DNA of 16,442 nucleotides from Thiobacillus sp. (lineage in GTDB: Bacteria > Pseudomonadota > Gammaproteobacteria > Burkholderiales > Thiobacillaceae), in contig JAABQU010000243.1 of assembly GCA_011391285.1 (NCBI GenBank), positions 1-16,442 of the forward strand, given 5' to 3'. Below are positions 1-8,700 of this stretch, piece after piece; the first letter of the stretch is position 1; each line of letters begins with the position of its first letter. The position numbers were made by a program, and so were the translations under genes. Below the pieces are notes generated by a model. The model saw only the letters and a program-made list of their open reading frames with translations. It was not told the DNA's origin and made no database searches.

Positions 1-657
<657 letters not shown>

Positions 658-664
658 TTATCTT

Positions 665-734
665 GTCCGCGAAGGGCGCGAACAAACGCAAAGTCTTGGG
701 GTTTTCTTCGCAACCCTTCGCGCCCTTCGCGGAC
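665..734. repeat. Large palindromic intergenic repeat between ligA and galU
   Basis: Two 18-base arms, GTCCGCGAAGGGCGCGAA at 665-682 and its exact reverse complement at 717-734, flank a 34-nt centre. The right half also contains three TTCGC units, at 707, 717 and 726, spaced 9-10 bases. Repeats built of CGCGAAGG/TTCGC units are, as I recall, dispersed in intergenic regions of many environmental proteobacteria; copy number here cannot be checked from one window. In RNA the arms would make an 18-bp stem between the ligA stop and the galU ribosome binding site. No T-run follows the right arm, so it is not a classical intrinsic terminator. Confidence 0.85.
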
Positions 735-769
735 CAGTGTTTTTGAAGTTGAACAATCAGGGAAGCGTC

Positions 770-1639
770 ATGCAAAAAGTTAAAAAAGCCGTATTTCCGG
801 TTGCCGGCCTGGGCACCCGTTTTCTGCCGGCCACCAAGGCCAGCCCCAAGGAGATGCTGCCCATCGTCGACAAGCCGCTGATCCAGTATGCGGTTGAAGA
901 AGCGATGGACGCCGGCATCACCGACATCATCTTCATCAGTAGTCGCACCAAGCGTACCGTCGAAGATCACTTCGACAAGGCCTACGAGCTGGAAACCGAA
1001 CTGGCCGCGCGCGGCAAGGATCGCGATCTGGAACTGGTGCAGTCGATCCGCCCGGCCGGCGTCAATTTCATCTACATCCGCCAGGCCGAAGCCCTGGGTC
1101 TTGGCCATGCCGTGCTGTGCGCACAGCCCGTGGTGGGGAACGAACCCTTCGCCGTCATCCTCGCCGACGACCTGCTCGACGGCAGCCCGGCGGTGATGAA
1201 GCAGATGGTCGACCAGTACAGCTATTACCAGTGCTCGGTGCTTGGCGTGCAGCAGGTTGCGCCCGAGGAAACCGCGTCCTACGGCATCGTCGACTCCAGC
1301 CCCATGGCGGACCGCGTGTCGCGGGTGAACGCCATCATCGAAAAACCCAAACCCGAAGACGCGCCGTCCAACCTCGGCGTGGTCGGGCGCTACATCCTCA
1401 CCCCGCGCATCTTCCATCACATCCAGCACCTCAAACCCGGTGCTGGCGGCGAACTGCAGCTTACCGACGCCATCGCCGCCCTGTTGAAGGAACAGCAGGT
1501 GCTGGCCTACGCTTTCGACGGCGTCCGCTACGACTGCGGCAGCAAGCTGGGTTATCTGCAGGCCACGGTCGAATATGCGCTCAAGCATAACGAGGTCAGC
1601 GAAGAATTCTCTGCATATCTGAAGAAACGCTTCTGCTGA
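770..1639 (+). CDS. galU: UTP--glucose-1-phosphate uridylyltransferase GalU
   Basis: GalU makes UDP-glucose from UTP and glucose-1-phosphate in the cytoplasm, feeding cell-surface polysaccharide, LPS and trehalose synthesis. The 289-residue product has the usual length. The nucleotidyltransferase signature is at residues 11-31, [10 protein letters not shown] followed by [11 protein letters not shown]. Further typical segments are [40 protein letters not shown] and [12 protein letters not shown]. The ATG at 770 is chosen because the family starts just before the [10 protein letters not shown] loop and AGGGA lies 6 nt upstream. The reading frame stays open back to 599, but that extension runs through the end of ligA and the palindromic repeat and is not protein-like. 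The neighbour downstream is convergent. Confidence 0.96.
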   Translation: MQKVKKAVFPVAGLGTRFLPATKASPKEMLPIVDKPLIQYAVEEAMDAGITDIIFISSRTKRTVEDHFDKAYELETELAARGKDRDLELVQSIRPAGVNFIYIRQAEALGLGHAVLCAQPVVGNEPFAVILADDLLDGSPAVMKQMVDQYSYYQCSVLGVQQVAPEETASYGIVDSSPMADRVSRVNAIIEKPKPEDAPSNLGVVGRYILTPRIFHHIQHLKPGAGGELQLTDAIAALLKEQQVLAYAFDGVRYDCGSKLGYLQATVEYALKHNEVSEEFSAYLKKRFC

Positions 1640-1720
1640 GTTTTTTCTGCAGGACGCGGCTGCATTGCGCAGGCGGATCAGTCCTGCGATTACTGCCGAG
1701 GCTGCAGGCTTGAGGCCAGC

Positions 1721-3709
1721 TCAGGTCGCGTAAAGGGCGTTCACCAGCATCGGAGGCGCAAGCGGCTTCCGCAGAAAGGCCTCAAGCTGGTCTGCCGACA
1801 TCGGCCTGCCCATCAGGTATCCCTGTGAGGTATCGCAGCCGAGCATGCTGAGCAGGTCCCAGACGCCGCTGGTTTCCACGCCTTCGGCGGTGACCCTGAG
1901 TCCAAGGTTATGCGCGAGGTCGATGGTGGAACGTACGATCACGGCATCGTTTTCGTCTTCTTCCATTTCCGTCACGAAGGATTTGTCGATTTTCAGTTCG
2001 TCCACCGGCAGGCGCTTGAGGTAGGCAAGCGAGGAATACCCTGTCCCAAAGTCGTCGATGGCGAGCGTGACCCCCATGCGGTCGAGTTCGGTGAGAATGG
2101 CCAGGCCGTCGCTGGGATTGTCCATGACCGCGCTCTCGGTGATTTCGAGGGTGAGGTATTTCGCGGCCACCCCCGTCTCGGCAAGCAGGGCGAGAATGCT
2201 GGCGGGCAGTTCCATGTCGTGCAGGTTGCGTGCGGAAAGGTTGACTGCCATGGTGAGCACGTGGCCCTGTCGATGCAGGTGCTTCAAGTGCGTCAGCGCT
2301 GTCTTGAGCACCCAGAGGGTGAGGGCGTCGATCAGGCCGGCATCTTCCGCCAGCGGAATGAACTTGTCCGGCGTGAGGAAACCCCGCTGTGGATGGTTCC
2401 AGCGCACCAGGGCTTCGAGACCCACCACACGCTCGCTGCGATGGTTGATTTGCGGCTGGTAGAACAGGCTCAGCTGATCCGACTGAATGGCTTCGCGCAA
2501 CTCGCTCTTGAGCGAAAGATCGCTGCTGTTGGTGTGCAGCTGGTCTGGTGCATACAGCGCATAGCCCTTGCCTGAACGTTTCGCCACATACATCGCGATG
2601 TCAGCGCAGCGAAGCAGCCCGCTGGCATCCGTGCTCTGGGAGGGATACAGGGATATCCCCAGGCTCGCACCGAGGTCGATGCTCTGGTTTTTCCAGTGGA
2701 AAGGCATTTCCAGCGTCGCGAGCAGTTTGCCCGCAATGGCTGCGACGCCATTGCCGTCCAGGTCATGGATCAGCACGACATACTCGTCTCCGCCCAGTCG
2801 GGCCACGGTGTCTTCAGCACGCACCGCTTCCTGCAGGCGACGGCCGACTTCGCGCAGAAGTTCATCGCCCACGTTATGCCCGAGGGTGTCGTTGACTTCC
2901 TTGAACCGGTCCAGGTCCATCAGCGCCACCCCGAATGATGCCTGTGTGCGCCGTGAGCGTTCGATTTCAAGATCAAGCCGATCATGCAGCAGCGAGCGGT
3001 TTGCCAGACCGGTCAGCGGGTCGTACATCGCCTGGACCGCGAGTTGCCTGGCCTGGCGTGCCGCCTGCTGGCTGACAAACCAGGCAATCATGATGCCTGT
3101 CAGGAGGGCTGCTGTACCCAGGCCCAGCATCAGGTCGCGCACGCGAGCATGGGAGCTTTCTGCATCCCGTACTGCAGCGGCGGTCTGATTGCGCTGCAAT
3201 TCGAGCATGAGGTTGACCTGCTCAGCGATGGCGCGCTGCCGCGGCATGGCCACGTTGCGCATCCATTCGAAGATTTCGGTCGGATCATCGGTAAAGATGG
3301 ATTTGTCCACGACCACCTGCACCTCGGAGCCTGCCTCACGGGTCATCCTGAAGATCCTGTCCAGGACCTCGCGTTCTTTCAGGCTGAGGGGCATGCCCTC
3401 AAGGCGGGAACGCGCCTTGGCGTAGCGCGTGGCTTGAAGATTGAAGCGCTGAATCTCTTCATCCTTCTCAAAGGGATCAACGATACTGGGGAGCGTGTGC
3501 ATGGAAATCGCACGCTCACGCAGTGCGCTGTGCATCTCCGTCGCAAGCTCGATCTTGACGTTATTGGTCTGGGTGATGTCTTTCAGGCGCTGGTTGGCCT
3601 CGGCCACATAACGCAAGCTGATCGTGCTGAGCGCGACCATCAGGGCGAGCACGACGACAAAGCCGATTCCGATGCGGGCACCCATCCCCAAATGTTGTGT
3701 GTTCTTCAT
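1721..3709 (-). CDS. Membrane-bound GGDEF-EAL cyclic-di-GMP enzyme
   Basis: A 662-residue hybrid that can in principle both make and degrade the second messenger cyclic-di-GMP. Membrane segments are at about residues 12-34 and 193-213. Between them lies a mostly helical, probably periplasmic sensor region of about 155 residues, resembling a four-helix-bundle module. The GGDEF domain spans about 227-386. Its active site reads GGDEY (306-310), and an inhibitory I-site RAED (297-300) sits exactly five residues before it. The EAL domain spans about 400-650 and keeps its key motifs: LEALVRW (431-437), VNLSARN, LEITES, IDDFGTGYSS, LKIDKSFV and AEGVET. Both catalytic halves therefore look intact. 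The ATG at 3707-3709 gives the first membrane segment a normal Lys/Arg-containing lead. It lies 178 nt downstream of nnrD on the same strand. The signal sensed is unknown. Confidence 0.93.
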   Translation of the reverse strand: MKNTQHLGMGARIGIGFVVVLALMVALSTISLRYVAEANQRLKDITQTNNVKIELATEMHSALRERAISMHTLPSIVDPFEKDEEIQRFNLQATRYAKARSRLEGMPLSLKEREVLDRIFRMTREAGSEVQVVVDKSIFTDDPTEIFEWMRNVAMPRQRAIAEQVNLMLELQRNQTAAAVRDAESSHARVRDLMLGLGTAALLTGIMIAWFVSQQAARQARQLAVQAMYDPLTGLANRSLLHDRLDLEIERSRRTQASFGVALMDLDRFKEVNDTLGHNVGDELLREVGRRLQEAVRAEDTVARLGGDEYVVLIHDLDGNGVAAIAGKLLATLEMPFHWKNQSIDLGASLGISLYPSQSTDASGLLRCADIAMYVAKRSGKGYALYAPDQLHTNSSDLSLKSELREAIQSDQLSLFYQPQINHRSERVVGLEALVRWNHPQRGFLTPDKFIPLAEDAGLIDALTLWVLKTALTHLKHLHRQGHVLTMAVNLSARNLHDMELPASILALLAETGVAAKYLTLEITESAVMDNPSDGLAILTELDRMGVTLAIDDFGTGYSSLAYLKRLPVDELKIDKSFVTEMEEDENDAVIVRSTIDLAHNLGLRVTAEGVETSGVWDLLSMLGCDTSQGYLMGRPMSADQLEAFLRKPLAPPMLVNALYAT

Positions 3710-3800
3710 TCATTTACTCAGCATCTGCATTGGCCGGAAATCCATAATTCTGAATAGAGGAACATCAGGAACTGATAACGGCAGGGGAGGGGTGTTCTTT

Positions 3801-3926
3801 AATCGGGCTGCCTGTGCGCAATACGGATCGGCGCACGGTGAAGCTTCCAACCTGCATGGCCTGCAAGCGCGAAACCGGCAGGTGGATTCACGATATTCCC
3901 GACGCAGATTCCTGAATCGGGCTGCC
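3801..3926. repeat. 12-bp direct repeat spanning the 3' end of nnrD
   Basis: AATCGGGCTGCC occurs at 3801-3812 and again at 3915-3926, 114 bases apart. On the minus strand the second copy encodes Gly-Ser-Pro-Ile at the point where the NnrD sequence stops looking like its family. The first copy lies beyond the stop codon, in the gap before the GGDEF-EAL gene. The repeat is seen directly; whether it marks a rearrangement is inference. Confidence 0.6.
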
Positions 3927-5321
3927 GTGAAGCCAGACCGCGGCTTCCAGCGCATCGCCTGCAGCCATCCCCTGGCCCAGCAGCGCGGCCAGCATGCCGG
4001 TGAGACGGTCGCCCGATCCCGCCTGGGCGAGCCAGGGGCCCCCGCTGGTGTTGATGGCGTAGCGTCCATCGGGGTGATGAATGACGGTGCCTGCGCCTTT
4101 CAGCGCCACATGGGCATGATTGGCCTGCGCGCGCAGCCGACGCGCGGCATCAATACGGTTCGCCTGGATGTCGGCGATGCCCATGCCGAGCAGGCGCGCC
4201 GCTTCACCGGGATGCGGCGTGAGCAGGGTGGGAGGGACGCGCCGGCTGGCCGTGCTGGCCAGATCGGGGTCGTTGGCTAGAAGGTTCAGTGCATCGGCAT
4301 CCAGCACCAGCGGGCAGGGCGTGGACAGGGCCGCTTCCAGCAAGGCGCGCGCACGTGGACTCTGCCCCAGCCCGGGGCCGATCGCCAGCGCATCCAGCCG
4401 CATATCCGTCAGTCTTTCCGGAGTTGCAAACATCAGCCGCGGTTCGCCGAAATCGACGACGATGCGCTCGTCCAGGGTGCCCACTGTCACACTGCCCGCG
4501 CCCTGCAGCAGCGCGGCACGCCCGGCGATCAGGCAGGCGCCCACCATGCCGCTGCTGCCGCCGATGATGCCGACATGGCCAAACTGGCCCTTGTGACTGT
4601 TGCGGGCGCGGGGCGGCAGGCAATGGCGGCGCTCCAGCTGCGTCAGTGCGATACCCGGCGTGGCGGGCAGGATGGCGGAATCGACGCCGAGCGTGTCGAG
4701 GTGCAGTTCGCCAGCGTAATCCGGACCGTCGGCGGTGAGCAAACCCGGCTTGAGGCCGAGGAACGTCAAGGTGTGATCGGCACGCAGGGCACAGCCGCGA
4801 ATCCGCCCGCAGTCGGCATCGAGGCCGCTCGGCACGTCGAGTGCCAGTTTCGGGCAATTCAAGGCCTGGGCCTGCGCGATCCAGCGCGCATCCTCGCCGC
4901 TGATGTCACGTTGCAGTCCGATGCCGAACAGGCCGTCGATGACGAGGCTGTAGCGCTGCCCCGACGGGATGTCGGCCAGGATTGCACCGCCACATTCGCG
5001 CCAGGCGGTCCAGGCGCGTGCGGCATCCGGCGGCAGGTGGGCCGGATCGGCGCGGCTGACGACCACTGCGCGAAATCCCTGCGCTGCGAGCAGGCGTGCC
5101 GTGACCAGCGCATCGCCGCCGTTGTTGCCGGAGCCGGCCAGGACCAGGACGGGCTCACCTGAATCGCTGGCCAGCGACCCTGCCAGTTCGGCGGCGGCCG
5201 TGCCTGCTTTTTCCATCAGCGGGATGCCGGGATGGCTGCGCACCCAATGCTGTTCAAGGGCACGGATCTCTGCGGCCATGAACAGCGGGGGAGAGACGAG
5301 GGAGCGGGGCGCGATGGGCAT
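3888..5321 (-). CDS. nnrD: Bifunctional NAD(P)HX epimerase/dehydratase NnrD (YjeF family)
   Basis: This enzyme repairs hydrated NADH and NADPH. The N-terminal YjeF_N domain epimerises S- and R-NAD(P)HX and the C-terminal domain dehydrates S-NAD(P)HX using ADP or ATP. In the 477-residue product the epimerase part shows AEIRALEQ (17-24), SGNNGGDAL (64-72), the VIDGLFGIG region with Asp129, and LDVPSGLDAD (161-170). The dehydratase part shows KGQFGHVGIIGGSSGM (244-259), AIGPGLGQ, LDADALNLL, LLTPHPGE (366-373) and AGSGDRLTG (434-442), with the expected catalytic Asp438. The start at 5321 is preferred to the ATG at 5279 because PPLFMAAEIRALEQ matches the usual family lead-in; neither has a clear ribosome binding site. 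The tail after AAVWLHG is only 11 residues, shorter than I expect for the family. It is divergent from the DUF3330-like gene. Confidence 0.93.
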   Translation of the reverse strand: MPIAPRSLVSPPLFMAAEIRALEQHWVRSHPGIPLMEKAGTAAAELAGSLASDSGEPVLVLAGSGNNGGDALVTARLLAAQGFRAVVVSRADPAHLPPDAARAWTAWRECGGAILADIPSGQRYSLVIDGLFGIGLQRDISGEDARWIAQAQALNCPKLALDVPSGLDADCGRIRGCALRADHTLTFLGLKPGLLTADGPDYAGELHLDTLGVDSAILPATPGIALTQLERRHCLPPRARNSHKGQFGHVGIIGGSSGMVGACLIAGRAALLQGAGSVTVGTLDERIVVDFGEPRLMFATPERLTDMRLDALAIGPGLGQSPRARALLEAALSTPCPLVLDADALNLLANDPDLASTASRRVPPTLLTPHPGEAARLLGMGIADIQANRIDAARRLRAQANHAHVALKGAGTVIHHPDGRYAINTSGGPWLAQAGSGDRLTGMLAALLGQGMAAGDALEAAVWLHGSPIQESASGIS

Positions 5322-5415
5322 GGGGCGGAAGAACGATTATTGGGGCGCTGGATGCATCTTAATCCGCTCAACGCCCTGTGGGCGAGTGATGAAATCTGCG
5401 GGTGGGATGGGTGGC

Positions 5416-5451
5416 GCTTGCATGGGCGGCGCGTCGACCTACACTGCAAGC
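5416..5451 (+). promoter_or_regulatory. Possible promoter with overlapping dyad before the DUF3330-like gene
   Basis: TTGCAT (5418-5423) and TACACT (5440-5445) are separated by 16 bases and could be weak -35 and -10 boxes. A 7-bp inverted repeat, GCTTGCA at 5416-5422 and TGCAAGC at 5445-5451, brackets exactly this stretch, as an operator might. It lies in the 156-nt divergent gap between nnrD and the small gene. Each box matches the sigma-70 consensus only partly. Confidence 0.3.
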
Positions 5452-5477
5452 TGTCCTGATGGTTTGAGGAGTGCAGC

Positions 5478-5696
5478 ATGGATACCCGTCATTGCAGCCC
5501 CGCGGGTGCATTGGTGACGCAATGCGCCGACGAAGACCGTTGCACGGTATTGAATTGCGAAGTCTGTCTGAAGGAAATTCCGGCCGACGCTGTCGGCCGT
5601 CACGATGCGCAGGATTACGTCCATCATTTTTGCGGTCTCGACTGCCTGGGCGTCTGGCAGAAGCAGGCTGCAGTGCGCGACACGGAGTCCGGCTAG
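5478..5696 (+). CDS. Small Cys-rich protein, DUF3330-like putative metal-binding
   Basis: A 72-residue soluble protein of unknown function. It has a four-cysteine arrangement typical of a small zinc-binding module: CEVC at residues 27-30 and HFCGLDC at 50-56 (C27-x2-C30 ... C52-x3-C56). The pattern CEVCLKEIP ... DYVHHFCGLDCLGVW resembles DUF3330, a family I remember chiefly from mercury-resistance transposons; this is recollection, not a search. The start is well supported: GAGGAG lies 6 nt before the ATG. No mer genes, transposase or resolvase are nearby, so here it stands alone between divergent nnrD and purL, 51 nt before purL. A short perfect hairpin sits inside the coding sequence (5581-5599). 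A regulatory or metal-related role is only a guess. Confidence 0.82.
   Translation: MDTRHCSPAGALVTQCADEDRCTVLNCEVCLKEIPADAVGRHDAQDYVHHFCGLDCLGVWQKQAAVRDTESG
5581..5599 (+). other. Perfect 8-bp hairpin inside the DUF3330-like gene
   Basis: CGGCCGAC (5581-5588) and its exact complement GTCGGCCG (5592-5599) are separated by only three bases. It encodes part of Pro-Ala-Asp-Ala-Val-Gly-Arg between the two cysteine pairs. No T-run follows, so it is not an intrinsic terminator. It may affect mRNA structure or be a by-product of GC-rich codons. Confidence 0.5.
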
Positions 5697-5712
5697 CCCT
5701 GCTCCGATCGGC

Positions 5713-5718
5713 TAAAAT
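5713..5718 (+). promoter_or_regulatory. Probable -10 box of the purL promoter
   Basis: TAAAAT matches TATAAT at five of six positions and lies 29 bases before the purL ATG. No good -35 box is visible at 16-18 bases upstream, where the 3' end of the small gene lies. If used, transcription would begin near 5725, inside the 5' arm of the hairpin that follows, giving a very short leader. Confidence 0.45.
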
Positions 5719-5746
5719 AGCGCCTTTGCCCGTTCGCAAAGGCGCT
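5719..5746 (+). promoter_or_regulatory. Perfect 11-bp inverted repeat abutting the purL start codon
   Basis: AGCGCCTTTGC (5719-5729) and GCAAAGGCGCT (5736-5746) are exact reverse complements with a 6-base loop; the purL ATG begins at 5748. The right arm contains AAAGG (5738-5742), the only plausible ribosome binding site, 5 nt before the ATG. In a transcript entering from upstream the site would be paired; in one starting from the adjacent -10 box the left arm would be partly missing. It does not match the PurR operator (ACGCAAACGTTTGCGT-like) and lacks a T-run. Confidence 0.6.
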
Positions 5747-5747
5747 C

Positions 5748-8700
5748 ATGTCTGCCATTGTTTCCCTTCCCGGCGCTGCTGCGCTGTCCCCGTTCCGTCT
5801 CGACAAGATCCGCCGCGAGGCCGCTCAGCTGGATCTCAAGCTGGGCACGCTGGCGGCACGCCACTGGCATTTCCTGGAAGTGGACGCCACGCTCGACACC
5901 GCGCAGAGGCGGCTGGTCGAGCAGGCGCTCGACTACGGCACGCCGACCGACACGCCGAGTGCCGATGACCCGCTGATTCTTGTCACGCCGCGCCCCGGCA
6001 CGATTTCGCCGTGGTCGTCGAAGGCCACCGACATCCTGAAGAACTGTGGCCTCACCGGCTTCAGGCGCATCGAGCGCGGCGTGGCGTTTCATGTGCTGGA
6101 TGCCGCCGGCCAGCCGCTGGCGGCCGAGGCACGGTCGCACCTGCTGCCGCTGCTGCACGACCGCATGACCGAAGCGGTGATGACGCTGGCCGACGTTGAC
6201 CGGCTGTTTCGTCATGTGCCGCCGCGCGAACTGGCCCGCGTCGATGTGCTGGCCGGTGGCCGCCCGGCGCTGGAAGCGGCCAACAGGAGCCTGGGACTGG
6301 CGCTGTCGGACGATGAGCTCGATTACCTGGTGGAGAACTTCACCCGCATCGGACGCAACCCCACCGACGTCGAGCTGATGATGTTCGCACAGGCCAACTC
6401 CGAGCATTGCCGCCACAAGATCTTCAACGCCGCGTGGGTGATCGACGGCGCGGCGCAGGCCAAGTCGCTGTTCGGCATGATCCGCGACACCCACGCCGCC
6501 CACCCTGCCGGCACGGTGGTGGCGTACTCGGACAACTCGTCCGTCATCGAAGGCGCGACCATCGACCGCTTCTATCCGCGCGCCGACGGCAGCTACGCCT
6601 ACAGCAGCGAGCTCACCCACGTTCTGATGAAGGTGGAAACGCACAACCACCCGACGGCAATCTCGCCATTTCCGGGCGCGGCCACCGGCAGCGGCGGCGA
6701 AATCCGCGACGAGGGTGCGACCGGCATCGGTTCCAAGCCCAAGGCCGGCCTTTGCGGCTTCTCGGTGTCCAATCTCAACATCCCCGGCTGCGAGCAGCCG
6801 TGGGAGGTGGGCGCTTACGGCAAGCCTGAGCGCATCGTCACCCCGCTCGCGATCATGCTCGAAGGGCCGATCGGCGCGGCAGCGTTCAACAACGAATTCG
6901 GCCGTCCCAACCTGGCGGGCTATTTCCGCACCTTCGAGGAGACGGTCGCCGGGCAGCGGCGCGGCTACCACAAGCCGATCATGCTGGCGGGCGGCGTCGG
7001 CAGCATCCGCGCCGATCATGTCGAGAAGAAGCTGTTGCCCGTCGGCACGCTGCTGATCCAGCTGGGCGGCCCCGGTATGCTGATCGGCCTGGGCGGCGGC
7101 GCGGCGTCGTCGATGGATACCGGTGCCAACGCCGCCGACCTCGATTTCGACTCGGTGCAGCGCGGCAATCCCGAGATGGAGCGGCGAGCGCAGGAAGTGA
7201 TCGACCGCTGCTGGCAGCTCGGCGAGGCCAACCCGATCCTGTCGATCCATGACGTCGGCGCCGGCGGCCTGTCGAATGCGCTGCCCGAACTAGTGCACGG
7301 CGGCGGCCGCGGCGGCCGCTTCGAACTGCGTGCCGCGCCGTCGGAGGAATCCGGCATGTCGCCACGCGAGATCTGGTGCAACGAGGCGCAGGAGCGCTAT
7401 GTGCTGGCGATCCCGCCGCAGCGTCTCGACGAATTCCGCACCCTCTGCGAGCGCGAGCGCTGCCCGTTTGCGGTGCTGGGCGAAGCCACCGAGGACAACC
7501 ACCTGCTGGTGACCGACAGCCATTTCCAGAACGCGCCGGTGGACGTGAGCCTGGATGTGATCCTCGGCAAGCCGCCCAAAATGACGCGCGATGTCGTGCA
7601 TCAGGTCGCCCCGTCCGCGCCGCTGGCGCTCGATGGCATCGACCTGAAGGATGCGGTTTACCGCGTGCTGGCGATGCCCGGGGTGGCGTCGAAGATGTTC
7701 CTGATTGCCATCGGCGACCGCACGGTCGGTGGCCTCACTGCGCGCGACCAGTGCGTGGGGCCTTGGCAGATTCCGGTGGCTGATTGCGCCGTCACGCTGG
7801 CGGGCTACCAGACCACGCAGGGCGAGGCGTTCTCCATCGGCGAGAAGGCGCCGCTGGCACTGATCGACGCGCCCGCATCGGGCCGCATGGCGATCACCGA
7901 GGCGATCACCAACCTCGCCGCCGCGCGTGTCGAGGGCCTCGGCGCGGTGAAGCTGTCGGCCAACTGGATGGCGCCGGCCGGTCATTCGGGCGAGGATGCC
8001 GCGCTGTTCGATACCGTGGCGGCGGTCTCGAATTATTGCCAGGCGCTGGGCGTTTCCATCCCGGTCGGCAAGGATTCGATGAGCATGAAATCGGTGTGGC
8101 AGGACAGCGGCGAGAAGAAGGCGGTGACGTCCCCGATCTCGCTGGTGATCTCGGCGTTCGCCACCACGCCCGATGCGACGCAGCACCTGACGCCGCAACT
8201 GCGCCTGGACGCGGGCGATACCGACCTGATCCTGATCGATCTGGGACTGGGCAAGAACCGGCTCGGCGCGTCGAGCTTCGCACAGGCCTTCAAGCAGGTG
8301 GGCGAATGCTGCCCGGATGCGCCGGAAGCAACTGTGCTGAGCGCATTCTTCGACACCGTTCAGGCACTGAGCGCGGCCGGCCGGCTGTTGGCCTACCATG
8401 ACCGTTCCGACGGTGGCCTGTTCGCTGCGCTTGCCGAGATGGCGTTTGCCGGCCATTGCGGGGTGGACCTGGACGTGGACGAGTTGTGTCTTGACCAGAT
8501 CCGTCATGAAGTCGAGGACGCCGGCCTGCCGGAACCCGCATTGCCGAGCGCGGGGGAAGTCTCGCAGCGCATCTTCAACGTGCTGTTCAACGAGGAGGCA
8601 GGCGCGGTGCTGCAAGTGCGGCGCAGCGACACCCAGGCGGTGATGCAGGCCTTCATGGATGCCGGCCTGCGCAGTGAATTCCATGTGATCGGCCAGCCCA

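Noticed and set aside
1641..1690. Possible terminator between convergent galU and the GGDEF-EAL gene
   Set aside because: A T6 run occurs before, not after, a weak GCAGGAC/GTCCTGC pair with a 25-nt loop; the order and loop size do not suit an intrinsic terminator.
3710..3887. Promoter for the GGDEF-EAL gene in the gap after nnrD
   Set aside because: No -35/-10 pair with reasonable spacing and match could be picked by eye on the minus strand.
3624..4280. 218-codon plus-strand open frame opposite the nnrD 3' end
   Set aside because: It starts inside the GGDEF-EAL gene, crosses the gap and ends inside nnrD with no domain motif; a shadow.
5372..5384. CGCCC-TGT-GGGCG mini-hairpin in the nnrD/DUF3330 gap
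   Set aside because: Only 5 bp in GC-rich DNA; expected by chance and not aligned with a promoter or start.
5719..5746. PurR operator before purL
   Set aside because: The palindrome lacks the central CGTT core with flanking GCAAA/TTTGC at PurR spacing; arms and centre do not match the E. coli consensus.
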